From NCBI GenBank assembly GCA_000469685.2, contig LS997564.1:36970151-37034150 (forward strand): DNA of 64,000 bases, written 5' to 3'. This DNA is from Haemonchus contortus (lineage: Eukaryota; Nematoda; Chromadorea; Rhabditida; Trichostrongylidae). Position numbers and translations under genes: made by a program. Shown one piece after another: positions 23,045 to 37,239 of this stretch. The notes beneath the pieces are model-generated. The model saw nothing but the letters and a program-made list of their open reading frames with translations. It made no database searches and was not told the origin of the DNA. Every line of letters starts with the position of its first letter. The first letter of the stretch is position 1.

Positions 23045-26000
23045 ATGTCACAGCTATTTCGATTCTGAATTCGTCTAACCTTTTCTGCATTTCTTCATCA
23101 GAAAGACCATTGTCAGCCATTGATCGTAGTGATATCCACCAAAATCTTTTCAATTTTTTGCAGTTCAATGAATATCTTCTTAAAAATGACCTCATATGGC
23201 ATTTCACTGTAGAATTCTTCCAAAAACAAATCTCACATGCTGACTCACCTAATAAGTTTTAAGTGCAACATGTTACAATAAGCATTCGTACAAAAGCTTT
23301 GTTAACCGTCTAAGAAACAGCTAAATATCAAATGAGGCATACCCACCTACCTAGCGGTTGAGCATGGCCACCCATTTATCCTATCCAATTCATTATCATC
23401 ATATTGGACTTCATTGAAGCCATCTTACTTAGGTCGCTATCGCGTCTTGTGCTTCTGAAATAGGAATTGATTTTACGCGCATGAAGTTTGTTCGGATACG
23501 GTTTGGTGGAGTGCCTGAAAACTAAATTAAGTAAACCCAGATTTTGGTATACTGTCACTCGGCTCACTCTTGACAAGGACTACGATCGTTACGATCGCTT
23601 TGGAAAGGACGATATCGTTAAGGCTAAGAACGCCAGCCAACCCAACTTTCCTTCCTTGAGGTTTTTCTCTCACCGAATTGCACCTCTAAAGGAGACGGTG
23701 ACGGACCTAGCGTCCTGTTTCAGGGTAATAATAGGGGGAGAACTACCAAACTCATGAAGTATTTGTTCTGTCATGAGTCGCAACAGGCGCCAGGCTTCCT
23801 ATTTTGCTGATTGTGAGCTCACCAAAATCACATACCCTCCACCCTCGCCAAAAAGCTCCATGCATGAGTACGTCATGAGTTCACGGATGTGCCGTTTGGG
23901 CTGCAGAGGCGAGAGTGTGCAGAAAAGGTTGCTCAGGGTTTCACGCAAAAGCGCTGGAGGGAATCCGGAATCTCGATTTATCTCACAACATGGGTTTTGA
24001 ACTTTGAAAGATTGGAAACGAAAACCATCCAAAGTAAAGAAGTGTACTCATGCGACCAAAGGCATTATAGTAATGCTACTGTGGCGGCATGTTACCGCGT
24101 CCAACATACAATGGACCCGAGAGAATCGGCTTGCTCACGGACATCACTCGCCACTGCAGACGCCGATGACTCCTCTCCCAATCACCTTGATAGTGATGCT
24201 TCTACAAATGTTGCCAAAACTTATATATAAGTGTATACAGTAGTAAAGGAGTTGTTGAAGACCTGTGATGAGTCATTTTTACCTGTTCTTCTTTTCCCTT
24301 TAGAAGACCAACATTTAAAGGTAGTCAAGCTAATTCTCGACTCGATATAGTTTTGTGGTCCTTTTTACGTGAAGTTGACGGAACGAGAGTGAAAAAATCG
24401 CAGTGCAGTATTAACGGCAGAGAGCTATTCGTCATTGACATACAGGTATTCGCCTCGATTGTCTGTCTCAGGACTTCTTATGGAATTCCGCATAGCCGGT
24501 TGCTTCGACGGCTGATATCTCAATATCCTACCCAGTGTCATGCACATGGTTCCAAAGCAGTAGTTGCTAAGTTCCTTGCTTCCCGTACGTCGCCCGGTGA
24601 CACACGCCATCCCTGCCGCCCTTACCCATTGAGTCATCTTTGGTCTTTCTGCCCCTTTGGTAGGCATGAATCCACATGTTCGACTCTTTCCCAGCCAACT
24701 GCCATCCCACGTTTACTAAATGCCTAATGTTTCCCAATTGTACTCTGTAATCGTTCTATTGTGTTGTAGTGTTCAGCAATTTGTTATGACACGGGCTTCC
24801 TTGCCTTCTCCTGTGCCCTTTTTCGCAGTAGAGCCGGAGCCGAACAAAGGGCCCGTTTGAGACAACAGCCCTGTCGCGCTTTTTGACGTCTGCCATTGTC
24901 CCATACTCTTACTGGTAATACTCGTTACTCCACTTGACAAATCGTCTGTAACCCCTTTTTAAGGGTTCCCAGGGGTTAAGGGCTTAATTTTTTCTATATT
25001 TTTTTGACCATAACATCGGTTGTATCGTTTCCGTCTGAACCCGAAAAGTCACTGATGGATGATACCGAGCTTCTGAATATAACCTTGAACCTAATCACCT
25101 TGAAGGCTAGACCCAAAGACCAAATGGAACACTTGGAACCTCCATACTCTTGAACGCCTCATTAATGCTTCCAATACTTCAGTACTAGCAAGGCGTTATG
25201 AGATACTTATCGGATGATAGATGGCAGTGCCACTTTGTTCAGACCCTTTTCAAAAAGCCATCAGCGTAAGTAGTAGTTTCGGTTTTCGGTGCACACTACA
25301 GCGGGACGGCCGCCACAAATTCCGTTTGTTCGAGTTCGCCCATAACTTGAAGTTCCTGACTACATACAGTACCCTTTTCGAATCAAGTGATAGTCATGAA
25401 GAAGTTAAAGTGGACCAGTCCATTAGGCCAAAACTCCATCTCACCTAGAAAAACGATGCCCAGTGGTGTAACACCTGATGTGATGGCTCCAAGCCAAAAC
25501 TGTTTTACAAATGGTATACGATGCTCCCCACAGTTCACCTACTCAGTTCACCCATTGAAATTTTTTAAATAAATCAAATCAGGCCATAGAGGTTAGAAGG
25601 AGAGAAAACATCTAATTTCGCTTGCTTCGTGTACGCCCAAGTTATCCTCCTACTTCATTCTTTTTCTTCTACCAAGAAACGGTGAAATGACGAGCTGCTG
25701 CTCAAGTTGTTGGGTATCGCGAATTACTACCTGTTGTTCTGGCTGATGGACCCATTTCGTCCCCTCTACAGTCCCGCATTGGTGATTTATTGGTACGGAA
25801 CACGTGCAACTGGTTGCCGAAATGCGACACAGTTTAAACCCCTGTAAAAGTCTACGGGAGGTTGAAAAGTGCGACAATCTTTTCCGTCTCTCACGGCTTC
25901 TTTGTTCCCCATCTGTTCGTCCTCACTACCGTGCATAACAGTTTACGTGTCCTAAAGGACGTGCTGATCAATTTTGAAAATGCGCCTTGCATTCGACTGC

Positions 26001-26124
26001 TATTCAAATCAAAGAGAGCATTTGTAACTGCCCTAAAATGATCCATATAGGCAGGTGATTTTAAAGGGCCTATCTTCTCAGACAAGTTCGGTATCAGAGA
26101 GTTACAGTCCACACTATTCGAGAT
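23045..26124. other. Gene-poor intergenic region
   Basis: About 3 kb with only short overlapping frames on both strands. None carries a recognisable domain and no RNA gene is visible. Confidence 0.4.
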
Positions 26125-26484
26125 AAGCAAACCAGCCCGTTTGGCCCATCTGCTGGGTGCATTTCCTTATTCTGCGATTTTGTTCAAAGGTCTCATAATC
26201 CCACTCAGGGAATGTACGTGGGGAGTCGCTTCTAAATCCTAGGTGGAAGACGCTTCCTTGTTAATATGTGGAAGACATTGGGCTAATATATGTATCAACT
26301 GTTAAGGCACACCATACTGTCACAGTTGCACGGCAGCCCTTTGTACACCGTATAAAGAACTTCCACCTAGGATTTAGAAGCGACTCCCCACGTACTTTCC
26401 CTGAGTGGGATTATGAGATCCTTGAACAGAATCGAAGAATAAGGAAATGCATCCAGCAGAAAGACTAAACGGGCTGGTTTGCTT
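26125..26484. repeat. Foldback element with arms of about 125 bp
   Basis: AAGCAAACCAGCCCGTTT at the left is mirrored by AAACGGGCTGGTTTGCTT at the right, with one small interruption. The arms, 26125-26249 and 26360-26484, stay nearly identical throughout, around a spacer of about 110 bp. It is non-coding, and its high arm identity suggests it is young. Confidence 0.9.
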
Positions 26485-28209
26485 ACCTCACACTATTCCA
26501 GTTGCGATCCGCCATATCCCGCCCATACGCCATTTCTCGATTACCGCATGCGTGAGTCACGCGGGCGGCAATCGATACGGTGCTATGCTAGAGTTGAGCG
26601 TGCTGCAAGACTTGCCAACACGACTTCAGATCAATATGAACAGGAGTAGAAAGCTAATGAGAGGTAAAGATTGAAGCATAAGACTTTTTGAGCAAAAAGG
26701 CTCAATAGACAGTTAGCAGGTAAATACCTGATGATGTTTATGGAGTTCGGGCAGGTGTTCCCAACCGTAAGGAGGGCTCCCATGTAATCGGGATTAATCA
26801 CCCACAAGGCTCAATAGTGATACTTTCAACCATTTCGATAACGGAAGAGCGAAATCTGGCGAGACTGCCTGATCCTGCAGTGACGCGATATATACACGGC
26901 ATTGATCGCCGCACGCGCACCGCACTGCAAGGGCGGTAGGGGGAGCGTCACGGGTAGGGACTTACACAGGGATCGTTGTCCGAAGATGGTACTCATTAGT
27001 AGTCTGAGGGGAACGTATTCACGACCCATGCAAAAAATAGTGATTTTTGCTTTTCCTTTTACAAGTGATTTAATATCAACCAGTAGAAGGAACCAGTGAG
27101 AAACGCAGTTGAAACGGACAAAAAGGTTTCTAAAGTCCTGTGAATGTGGTAAACAGTAACCCGAAGATACATTCAAGCACCTTCAAACACCTGTCACCTG
27201 TAGGACACAACAAAAAGGTACCTTGGAAGAGGCCCACAGGTAGGTAGTGGGACATGGGGGAGGGTTACTGTACCACACGTTCCTGAGACTTAAATCTGAG
27301 TTGTTTGGAAAGGTAATTCAACGCTGTTACTTTCTCTACAGTAACGCCATTAAGACAGAGCATAGCCGGGAAGGTCAGATTGTCATCGCAAGTACCGATA
27401 GTACTCTTACCCCATTACAGCAGTAGGAGGGCAGAGGATGAAAAGGCGAAGGAACAATAGCTTAAGCGTTGTATGTGGTGTGCTAGGTATGATTGCGTAC
27501 AGAACAACCTACTCGGCGCCTATTTCTATTGTTGCCACTTTCCGCTGCTCCTTTTACGGTGTTGTGTGGTCTCACAGATTTTTTGCTACATTCAGCAGTT
27601 TTCTTGCGTCTTTAACTTAGGATAGCCACAAAACTGATCTCTTCAGATGAATTCTTCCCTTCTTTGCGATTGTGGAATAACGTTAACAGGCGCATGCCCT
27701 TTAAAATTTCAATCGAAATAGTGTGCTCCAATGCGATGACGGCTGAACCTCGTGACGCGGCGAACGTGCGAAGTGGAATGAGTGAAAAACGTACACAACT
27801 TCAAGCTTACTGTACTGGTACTCGAATGAGGTTTTTGTTTGAAACACTCGAGAAATTTCCCCAGTCAAAATTGCTGATTCATCCCCCAAAAACACCTAAA
27901 ACAACCATTTTGCTCGTGGTTCCTTGCCTAGATTGAAGGCCTGCTTCGATTTCACTGTTTTCATGTTTATCGTCGCTCACTCATTCCATTGAACCCATTC
28001 CGTGACTACTTATTTTGTTTGATTACTAGTAAAACTAGGATGACAGGATGATGAGGCGATAAAATGATTGATAAGCTCCGCAATTGTTTGAAAATCGATC
28101 GATTTCACCTCAGCAATTCACAGCGCTTTTTTGTCGCCCTTTTTTTCGTTAGGGTGATCGATATGTCCTATTTTCTACCGTAAATCATATCTGGTAATCT
28201 TTCTATAGT
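26485..28209. other. 5' flank of pan-3
   Basis: No gene is recognised. This stretch presumably includes the pan-3 promoter and outron. The 200 bp before the pan-3 acceptor are T-rich. Confidence 0.4.
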
Positions 28210-28220
28210 GCTATTTCTAG
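28210..28220 (+). promoter_or_regulatory. Candidate trans-splice acceptor of pan-3
   Basis: GCTATTTCTAG precedes the 10-nt leader GAAAAAGCGG and the ATG at 28231. No in-frame coding exon is visible upstream, so an SL acceptor or the 3' end of a 5'UTR intron are the two readings. Confidence 0.55.
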
Positions 28221-28230
28221 GAAAAAGCGG

Positions 28231-31200
28231 ATGCAAACAGCAGATGGATTCGGACTTGACGGTGGTCCGCCGGTGGGGGCAATGCCTCCACCTGGCTCAC
28301 GTCTTGCGAAATACCTTGGAGGCAATCGGACAGGTTAGTAGATTCCTTTTCTGAGTTAGTACGCTGCAGCGTCTCCAAAATCACTGTTGTGGCGATTTTA
28401 TCGGTAAATAGGCTCCAGAGGAAATGCATACTGCAGGCTTTTCCGGCAATATGTCCGGCTTGTCAGTGTTTTAACCAAAATACCTTGCGTCCATTAGATT
28501 ATTTCTTTGGGCGGTCTAGGAACGTAAGCCTAGAGAGTCCAAATATTAAAGATGGGGACGCGCCCTATTAGATCTCTTATTGATTTTTAGAACAAAATGA
28601 AACACCTCTGGGCTTGTAGAGCCCAGAGATATTTCATTTTCTTAAAATGCTTCGGTTCAGTGATTGAGTACAAGCACAGAAGCGCTCCTAACCGTATCCC
28701 TTCAAAATTTGAAACTCCTCAATCACTTGGCAATAAAAACTTATTTGGATCTTTGTTTATTGGGAGAAACCAAACAATTCGTCCTCTTGTTCTCAATTTG
28801 AGTAGGCAAATATTCCAATATTTTAGCTTTGATAAGAATTTTCAATGAGTGTATGCATTCATTGGCTTATTATAAGTGTTACTGTGCTACACTGAAGTGG
28901 TCATAAGGTCCCAGAGCTGGAATAATATCGAGTAATAATTTCGCCCATGGCCATGTGCCCCCAATGCTTTACTTTCAATTTGATCGTAATGTCGGAAATT
29001 TTCTTCGGTCCAAATCCATGGGGGTTTTTCTACATTCACCATATTCACGAACGCTATTATCTATGCTCGATAATAGTTGCAAGGTGAATGGGGTTGAGTT
29101 CTTGTTCAATTGCCACTTGAAACGTCATTAGATGAAGGCCTTGATGGGCCAGTCATGAAAATAGCATTCAATATTTTAGCTAGTGCTGCTTAGCGACACT
29201 TGGCGAAACAACTTTTTACCCTACTCTAACCTAATGGCTCTGTCTAGCGCCGTTACATCAAACCAGTCTGCTGTTACAGACAAAAATGCATGCGATGTTG
29301 TGGTTAGGTACTGAATAAATGTAAGTCTTTACAAAAGTGCTGCAACATTGCTTCTCGTAGAGTAATCTGCTGAGAAAATGAATTCCACATTAACTAGTGG
29401 ATAGCTTCTTCAATTGCCTACGTCGGCGATGTTTCAGTAATATTACTACTTCCACAACTGGGGCCGCAGTTGTCTAACAGTGCCCGAATTTGAAGGGCAA
29501 GAAAAGTTTTTTCTCCACCCATACTTGGTTTTACGATAGGTCCGATATGTCACGGTAATTAAGAAGAAGTAGTGCAAGATTAAGAAAAATTTGAGTAGCT
29601 ATGCAATTGCCTTTATTGCTTATTGCTGTTACCTAAGATGGAGCTAGCTAGTTGCCGTAACATTTAGAAAGCGAATCGATAGGCTCGTAATCTTGTCTTG
29701 ATAATTATATTTAAAGGGATTCCTATCATGTTCAGGCTCTTAGTAGATAGGCTGAATTGGAAGGGCTGTGGCGTTTCATATTGTTTCTTCAGCGATTAAA
29801 CGTCAAGTACGCTGCAGTGCTTGGGATTAGCCGAAATCGGTTTCGTTGTTTCGTTTCTGAAATATTTTCTCGAATCTAAGCTTCTTCTCTCTCCCTGCTA
29901 GGCTTTTTTGACCGTATCGAGCGCAGCACTCTTTATTCCGCGTCTTCGCATTGAATGACGACGCAGTAGCTATGACGGATCGACACTATTTGACGTGAAG
30001 ACGTGACTGAGCATTTCAGCATAACATCAGAAATTACTACAGATTACTCTGTAGTAATTTCTGATGTTATGCTGAAAGAATCACGTATTCATTGAGTTTA
30101 ACTTTTTGGAGTGTTCTTTGACTTTTGATTATTTTTGAATCCATAGTGTTATGAGAATGATGTCCATTTTGCTTTCTCACTAGATTCTATTTCAGGCGGA
30201 AGTACTGGCCTTCATCTGAACGCAAATGTAAGTTTTTTCATAGACTTCATTATTGGGGGTGTTTTTATAAAATAGATTTATTTGGGTCTGCAAGAGAGTG
30301 GTTGTCTAGGCAAAACCACATATATTAGAGATTATACCGTCAATTTTATGAGTTCTTGAGTCTGTGGTCCCTCCAGTAAAGAGTGCGAATTATTGTGGTT
30401 ACCTCTAACTAAAGTATTTGAAGGTACCTACATTCATACCTCATTTTGCCCAACTGGGCCTTGGTGACATGCAACAACCACCACCACCAGGAAAACAAAC
30501 GGGCTCTCATTCACCATTCACGCCGCACCGGGCAGCTCCACCTTTTCATCCTGGTTTGTGTCTATTGTTCCAAATGATTGTCGAGTTACTCTTCACAATG
30601 TAAGGGTCTTTTGGAAACAGCAACGCGTGGTCCTATTGTTTGAAAAAAGCTCTACACTAGCTTGCTCAACATGCGGATATCGGGTTTCATTTTCTGGGTG
30701 ATGCTTCAGGAAACGTTAGCAAGTGCAGGGCTAACGTCTTCTATTGGAACTGCTGATGCTCTCTTTTTCTAGCTATAATTGCCACAAGAAAACCCGAAAA
30801 TTTATTTGGTGCTTGCTAATCCTGGGTTTTTAGCACATTTTGACTTGTCCCATTTAGGTAATGCGTCATCTTCAGCCAATCATGCCGATGCGTTGTCTCT
30901 TTATCAGGTAGCTGAGTTGTTTACTTTTGTTACATTTACTTTACTTGTTTAACAAATCAACTTTTAGGAAAACCACGGAGGAACAACATATTTCTATCCG
31001 CATCAGCAACCACCTCAAACGATAACCACTCCTGATTCGACTGCTGGAACCCCTCGCGTAAGCAGTGCACCAATACACGAACAAGTGGTTCCAGAGAATC
31101 ATACTGTTGTTGTAGGTTTTCATAAAAACTTCAGTTGAAATTATTTTCTTACGTGTGTAAAATTACTGAACAAAAGCAAGCACTCGTTAAGCGAATTAGG

Positions 31201-34200
31201 AAAGTAATTTTTTTTCTAGGAAAATGATTGACGGGGGGGGGGCTTAAATCGTCGGAGATTTGTCTTGCTCCAGCTCTCATGAATTAAAAGGGCTACGGGA
31301 ATGGTTAAACCCGCTGGAAGGCGAGGTTACGTCGTTGTTTACAAATCCACCTGACGCAGAGCATTTTGTGCTTGTGTTGTGGGAAACTACCGGGTTTTAC
31401 TTCTCAATAAAAATGAACTTACAAAGGAAGCTCTGTTTTCCTCGCAGGAATTCGATGTTTTACGAAGGGATTTCGGTTTCCCGAGCAGAACTTCAACGTT
31501 TTCTTTCCAAGATCAGTGACCGTGTGTCATGAAGCCTTTTTTTTTTCCTGATTGTCTTCACCGAGAGTTTCTGAACAGTGAACGAGTTTGAGCGGACATC
31601 TTCTTAAACTGTATCCCTTCTTACAGAACACCAACGGCAGTTTTTCCTACCAAGGGCCTGTGCCACATATAGGGAAATTTCGTCCAAAAAGTGTGGCTAG
31701 TAACAATATGGCTCAATTTATTTCGCCGGATGTGAAAATGGTAAGATATTCTGAGTAGTTTCCCAGCCTACATGAAATTGAGATAACCTCAAAATTTCAA
31801 GGAACTGGTTCATCGACAGCTTGCAATGGAGGCTCGAGCGGATCCGATCGTTTATCCTGATCTGCCGCAGCAAGTGGGTGATTTACTGTATTAGTTCAAC
31901 TGTTTGTTACAGCGCTGTAACTTTGAACTCGTGAGGGAGCAAGAGAAAAATGACACCACGTTTAGGTAGAGCACTTCAACCAGTTGGTCCCGTTAGAACA
32001 AATAAATCAGCACCATGCCACCCAATCCGTATTCAAGGCGGTTTCCATACGGGATGGTGTTACGTACTGTATAAGGAGGCTGCATGGTGAGTTGTGGGGT
32101 AATTTTGCAGATTTCTCCAATTTGCTTTCTTTGTTATAACGGATAGTTCGTGATAAGTGAAGTTCTTATTGAGGCTTCCGCATTTCCTCTCCAAAGCAAC
32201 TGCAACCGTTAGAGACGTGGAAGAAGTTGGTAAATGTCAACGTTGTACAGCTGCGAGAGGTGATTGCCAACTGCAAGGCTTTCGGTGACAGTTGTGAGTC
32301 TTTTGTGCTCTGATCCTGCGGTTCTTTTTTTACGAAAACTGCCTCACTCTTCATATTGATGGTGCCCCATTATTTGGCCATAACATATATTCCGGAAGTC
32401 CTCCCTGTTCTGGTTTCTCCACAATCTGCTTTCAGTGGTAAAAAACGTTTGGTTTTCCGTATAGTATTCGAAAATCGTGTAAGTGCTCAGAACTGGATTA
32501 CCCATTTTCTGAAACTGTTCCGTTAACCTTGATTGAAATGCTTCCTGTATTCATTAAGTCTTTTTATAATTCAGCCGTCATTCTCGTATACGACTACCAC
32601 CCTTTGGCGGACTCGTTAAAAACTCGCCACTTTGGCCGTATGCTTGGTAGTGGTTTTATTGATGGAATAAGTATGTGTTGTTGTTATTATTGTTTTTGCT
32701 ATTTGTTTATTAGACGCTCATGAATTTTTCGAAACTTTTTTCTTTCTAGCTGGAGCTAAAATGTCGAGTCAGCTTACTGGGCACGCCTCAAACCAAATGC
32801 AACAAGGTGCTGGAGTGGTTGAGTGGTTGTTGTGGTCATATGTAATTCAACTCTCGTCTGCACTGCGAGCTGTTCATGCCAACGGTCTCGCCTCCAGATG
32901 TGTAGATCTCTCAAAAATCCTCGTCCACGGCAAAAGCAAGGTCAGCAATTGGACGACTATTTTTATCTCGATACTCGAATTAACGTTTTCATAGAAATTT
33001 GTTTTCTTTGAAGATTCTCTTGAGTTGCGGTGGTGTAGCCGACCTATTAGCTCCTGACACACAAGTCCAGCAGCTGCAGGTGACAAATTTTGTATCGCAT
33101 TCGGTTAGAAGCAGATAATTTCAATCTGTTGCTGTTTCAAGATGGAAGATCTCCATGCTCTTGGTCGAGTCCTTCTGGCCTTGGCGACCGGCAATGCTTT
33201 CTCAGCTCGTCGGGATCTCGTCCAACAGAGTATGACATACGTCACCAATCATTATAGCAGTGATATGAAAAATCTCATAAGGTATTCCATCCTTACAATT
33301 TGAGCTAAATGCCATGGTTTTGATCTTTACACTTTTTCACTCATGAGCAGCGGTGTTACCGATTCAGTCAGAACCAGGTTTTCATGCATTAGGCAATTAA
33401 TCGATATCATGCGTTCCTATTTGTACGCTGCTTATTGAAGTTTAAATTCCATGAAAAGTCTTTTTTACATTTACTATCCAGAAAGTCTGAGTTTTCAACT
33501 TACTTACTAGTTCAGTCGATTAACATTGTACATGCATGTTCAAGTCGTGATTGCAATTAACCTCAATGTTTTGCTCATCTTAATAGTTAGGGTTTAATTT
33601 TTAAAGGATCAGTTTGAAAGTGTGTTTTCAGTTTCCTTCTTTCGTCTTCGCCTACGGGTCGGAAATCAATAAATGAGATTATGCCAATGATTGGAGCACG
33701 TTTTTATTCGCAGCTGGAGACGGCTCAAATGCGAAACGATATGCTTGAGAATGAACTCAGCAAGGTAATCTGGTTTACTCCGTTTCTTCAATTGCTTTTC
33801 TAACGTTCTGTCAACTGCGCGTGCATGAGTTTCTGCATTTTGCACTGTACAAACGACAAGTTCTGCGTTTTACGAAAGTTGTCATTTGTACATATTTTGC
33901 ACGGTGTTTGGGGTAAGATAACCGTTACTATTGCAAATTGTACGGATTTTCACTGTTTAGGAATTGGAAAATGGTCGATTGTTCAGAATCCTATCTAAAA
34001 TCAATACAATTGTTGAGAGACCAGAGTGAGTGCCTTTTTCCTCGAATGTTCACAGTTTTGAAGGCTTGTACAAAGAGACGGGAGTTTTTTTGTTCGTTTT
34101 GTGAGATTTTCTATTTTCAGACACAATTTGGATCCCACATGGTCCGAGACTGGTGACCGTTTTCTGATCAAGTTGTTCCGAGATTACGTCTTTCATCAAG

Positions 34201-34680
34201 TAAGTCAATATAATTCTGTAACATATTTATTACCTCCTCTAGCAAGCTTTTATAGGTAACTGAAAGTGGCAAGCCGTGGATGGATATGGCCCATATTGTC
34301 CAGTGCCTTAATAAAGTGAGCCCATTTTGTTTTGTAGTCTTATAACAATAACCGCCACATGCAATTTTTGATTGAGATAGCAATCCAACCTGATGTGCAG
34401 CAAAACATCAAATCTATGTTCAGGTGTTCATTTGTTATTTACATTTAACTTGGTACCTTTAGCTTGATGCCGGTGTGTCCGAGAAAGTGCAGCTTGTGTC
34501 AAGAGATGGAAATAATCTCATTGTCGTATCATACGGAGATCTGAGAAGGTACTTTACTATCAAGTTTCAGGCGAAGGGCGCTGTTGAATGTTGGCAGGGA
34601 CCGTATTTTCATGTTTCAGGTGCCTCGAGACAGCCTTCAGAGAATTGAGTACTACGCCCTCTGTTGTTCCTCGTCATTGA
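28231..34680 (+). CDS. pan-3: PAN3, pseudokinase subunit of the PAN2-PAN3 deadenylase (19 exons, 620 aa)
   Basis: Regulatory subunit that dimerises, recruits the PAN2 nuclease and brings it to poly(A)-binding protein for the first phase of mRNA deadenylation in the cytoplasm. Exons: 28231-28333, 30196-30227, 30424-30553, 30858-30907, 30968-31111, 31627-31740, 31802-31873, 31966-32086, 32174-32293, 32575-32670, 32750-32940, 33014-33079, 33142-33281, 33632-33764, 33961-34025, 34121-34199, 34256-34315, 34463-34548, 34620-34680. The disordered N-terminus holds a PAM2-like motif (LHLNANVPTFIP, residues 40-51) and GTTYFY. The pseudokinase covers about 225-480: [10 protein letters not shown] at its start, [11 protein letters not shown] in the hinge region, and the catalytic HRD and DFG positions degenerate ([15 protein letters not shown]). 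A coiled-coil-like stretch (about 485-515) leads to the C-terminal knob (520-620) with [16 protein letters not shown] and [20 protein letters not shown]. No N-terminal CCCH finger is seen. Length fits the nematode orthologue. Confidence 0.96.
30015..30076. repeat. Perfect 28-bp inverted repeat in pan-3 intron 1
   Basis: The arms begin TTCAGCATAACATCAGAAAT and are mirrored exactly around the 6-nt spacer ATTACT. The palindrome ends 119 nt before the exon 2 acceptor. The perfection of the arms points to a recent origin. Confidence 0.95.
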
Positions 34681-37040
34681 TTGTTAGCGTTGTATGGCTT
34701 GAAGTTATTTGTGAGTAATGCTTTTTGTTAGCAGGGCTTGCATATGATATTTATTTATATACACCTTTTTAAGATTTCCTTCATGACAATGTAGTGCTCG
34801 CCTTTGGGTGCAGCTGGTATGGATTCGATGCACTCAACCTCGGCTGTATTCTATGAATGACTTTCTCCAACTGTAAATATTTTGTTTGTGGTTGGTGGCA
34901 GTAGGCTTTTTGCCATTGTTGCTGTAAAGGGCAAGTAGATTTGGACTGTCACTTTTCCTCTGTCTTATTGTTTTTCTTTCTACTGAGTCGTACTACTTTA
35001 TTGGGTAGATGTATAGTCGCTGTATGGTAGGCATAAGGTCCACGTCGGGCGCACTGTGGAATGTTACTTATAAAATTACTGGTCGGCTTCGACGACGGGG
35101 GTTGTTCTTCTATGCATTCTCAGGCGGTACGCCCCCTACAGAATCTAGCGCCTGGTATCTTAGTTTCATAGTGTAATGTACGTGTTAGAGGTTGTTGCGT
35201 CTTGTTCCTCGTATTCCCCGGTTTTGTTTGGGAAGATTCGGGTGGTAAGGTTTGCGCCAGGTTTTGGAAGGAGTTATGAACCCTGAACGGCCAATCAAGG
35301 TAATGAGCAACACTTCAAGAGTTTTTTGCCTTTATTTCTGCTCTTGTCCTCTTGTTTTGGTTATATGAACCTGCATGTGGCTAAAGAGGATAACTTTGTA
35401 ACCAAAATTTTGAACACCTCTCGTTTCAGTTAGCATATTTCCTATTTCTCAATTTTTTATTGGAGGGATAGATGTATTGACAAGAAAATTGAAATCGTAT
35501 GGCAACATAGTTTCCAGGTTAATTGGGAGAATACTGAAACCTCAGCTTTGGTTCTCCTTGAAAACTTCCAAGGTTCCGTTTACCCTATCCAGATTGGTTC
35601 TACCCTCATGTAAAGGGTTGCATGTTCAAGAAATACGTTGAAGTGAGTATTCTGAGGGATAGGGAAGCTTAATAGAAGTTTATTCGTTAAACTTAAATTC
35701 TTCTTTTGAAACGCCATCTGGTATTCCTGGTTGGTTGCATTTTGCTTTCTTTGAGGAGTTTTACTTTTCTTTTAATATAGCCAGCTTATCAAGTCACAGA
35801 ATCACCTTTGAGTGGAACGCACCCTCTTGATTCCAACTGCATCGCTTCTAATAATTTTATACGAGTTATTAGAGGCGATCTCATGGTTTCGGTAAGGTCG
35901 CGTTTCTTTCAGAAGGGATTCAGAGGTTGACTATCCAGTATGCTCTTCAGCACCTATAGTCATACTGAAAGCATTATTTGGGATTCTTTTACATTTCGGA
36001 CTGTTCATTGACAGTGTTTTGATGATTTTTGTTTAGCAGTAATTTTGTAAATACAAGTGCAGATTCCGTGCACTACTGTTTTCGGCTGATGGACGGTCCT
36101 AAGTGTGAAAGTGGATTTGTTTCAATTTTGATGAGTAGATATTCTGTAATCGTGAAGGTACCCTGAATTGAATTATTTTCGTTGGTGATAATGGCCCCAA
36201 TATTTGTAAACTGGTAGTTTTCACTATGTTCTGTAGTGTAGCTTCTCGAATATGACGCAAATACGGTATTTCTATTGTCTGCTATTTAACCTCAGCCTGT
36301 TTTGTGTTAAAATGGTTATAGCGTCGATATTTTATTTTGCCTTTTCCATTGAGTATTTCCTTAAGTGTTCTCGGTGCATGAATTTCGCCATATTCTACTC
36401 TTTGTTATGTCACTAGGAAATGGCTGGTGGCTGATGCACTGTACTTTCTTTGTTTTTTCGACTTATTTACAAATTCGATACCGTACCCTTTATTTTTCCC
36501 ATTTTCCTAGGACTTATATATCCTAGCTCCTATAGTGTACGCATAATTTATTTCCTTTACAAAACCAGTGTCCACGCGTGAATTCGTCCTAGGAAAGGTG
36601 TCGTGGCTGCTGATAATTACCCATACATTGTGATCACCCGTTGATTGTAAGTATCGACATTTGTGATTGTTGTGATTGATTGGATGTAAGAATTTCATGC
36701 ATTAGAATTGGTCTGTTCAATTTTTTCGTGAATGTGCAAAAAAGAAAGGTAGATATGACGAATGCGCTATTTTTTCCCTCCATTTTTAAGCTGTCATGTA
36801 ATTAGAAATATCGTTGTTGGATCGCAGTTTTACATGTTTTTGATCGTGTTGTCTTTGATCGTTTCATCAATTTTTTCTTCTTATTTTTGAGTTTTTCGGG
36901 AGATCTTAATTACTCGTACACATGGAGCATTATCTCATTTAGTGTGTTTTTGTCTGTTGTTTTCTATTTCTTGTTTTATACCGTGATGTTGTATTTTCTC
37001 TGTTGATTATTATTCAAAATCCATCGTAATAAAAATAAAG
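34681..37040 (+). other. Probable 3'UTR and 3' flank of pan-3
   Basis: T-rich sequence without recognisable exons or repeats. The first clear AATAAA hexamers after the stop are overlapping at 37028-37033 and 37034-37039, implying either a 3'UTR of about 2.3 kb or use of a variant signal nearer the stop. Only the hexamers are seen; UTR status is inferred. Confidence 0.4.
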
Positions 37041-37239
37041 AAATATGAAATTTGAAGTTTTGGATAGACTGCTATGGTGATTTTCCAAGGAAGAATTATC
37101 TGTTTCCTCATTCATGGGTACAAATACTGTGGTCGACTGGCTTTATTGTTGTTTACCAAATGCTCTTTTCATACAATCCTTCCAATTTGTTGTTTTGTTA
37201 ACTGCCGTTATATCGCTGCGATAGCAATGCGAAAGTCTC

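Noticed and set aside
29115..29155. GAAACGTC followed by GATGAAGGCC...GGGCC as another hammerhead
   Set aside because: The core elements are in the wrong order and the stem II to GAAA junction is absent.
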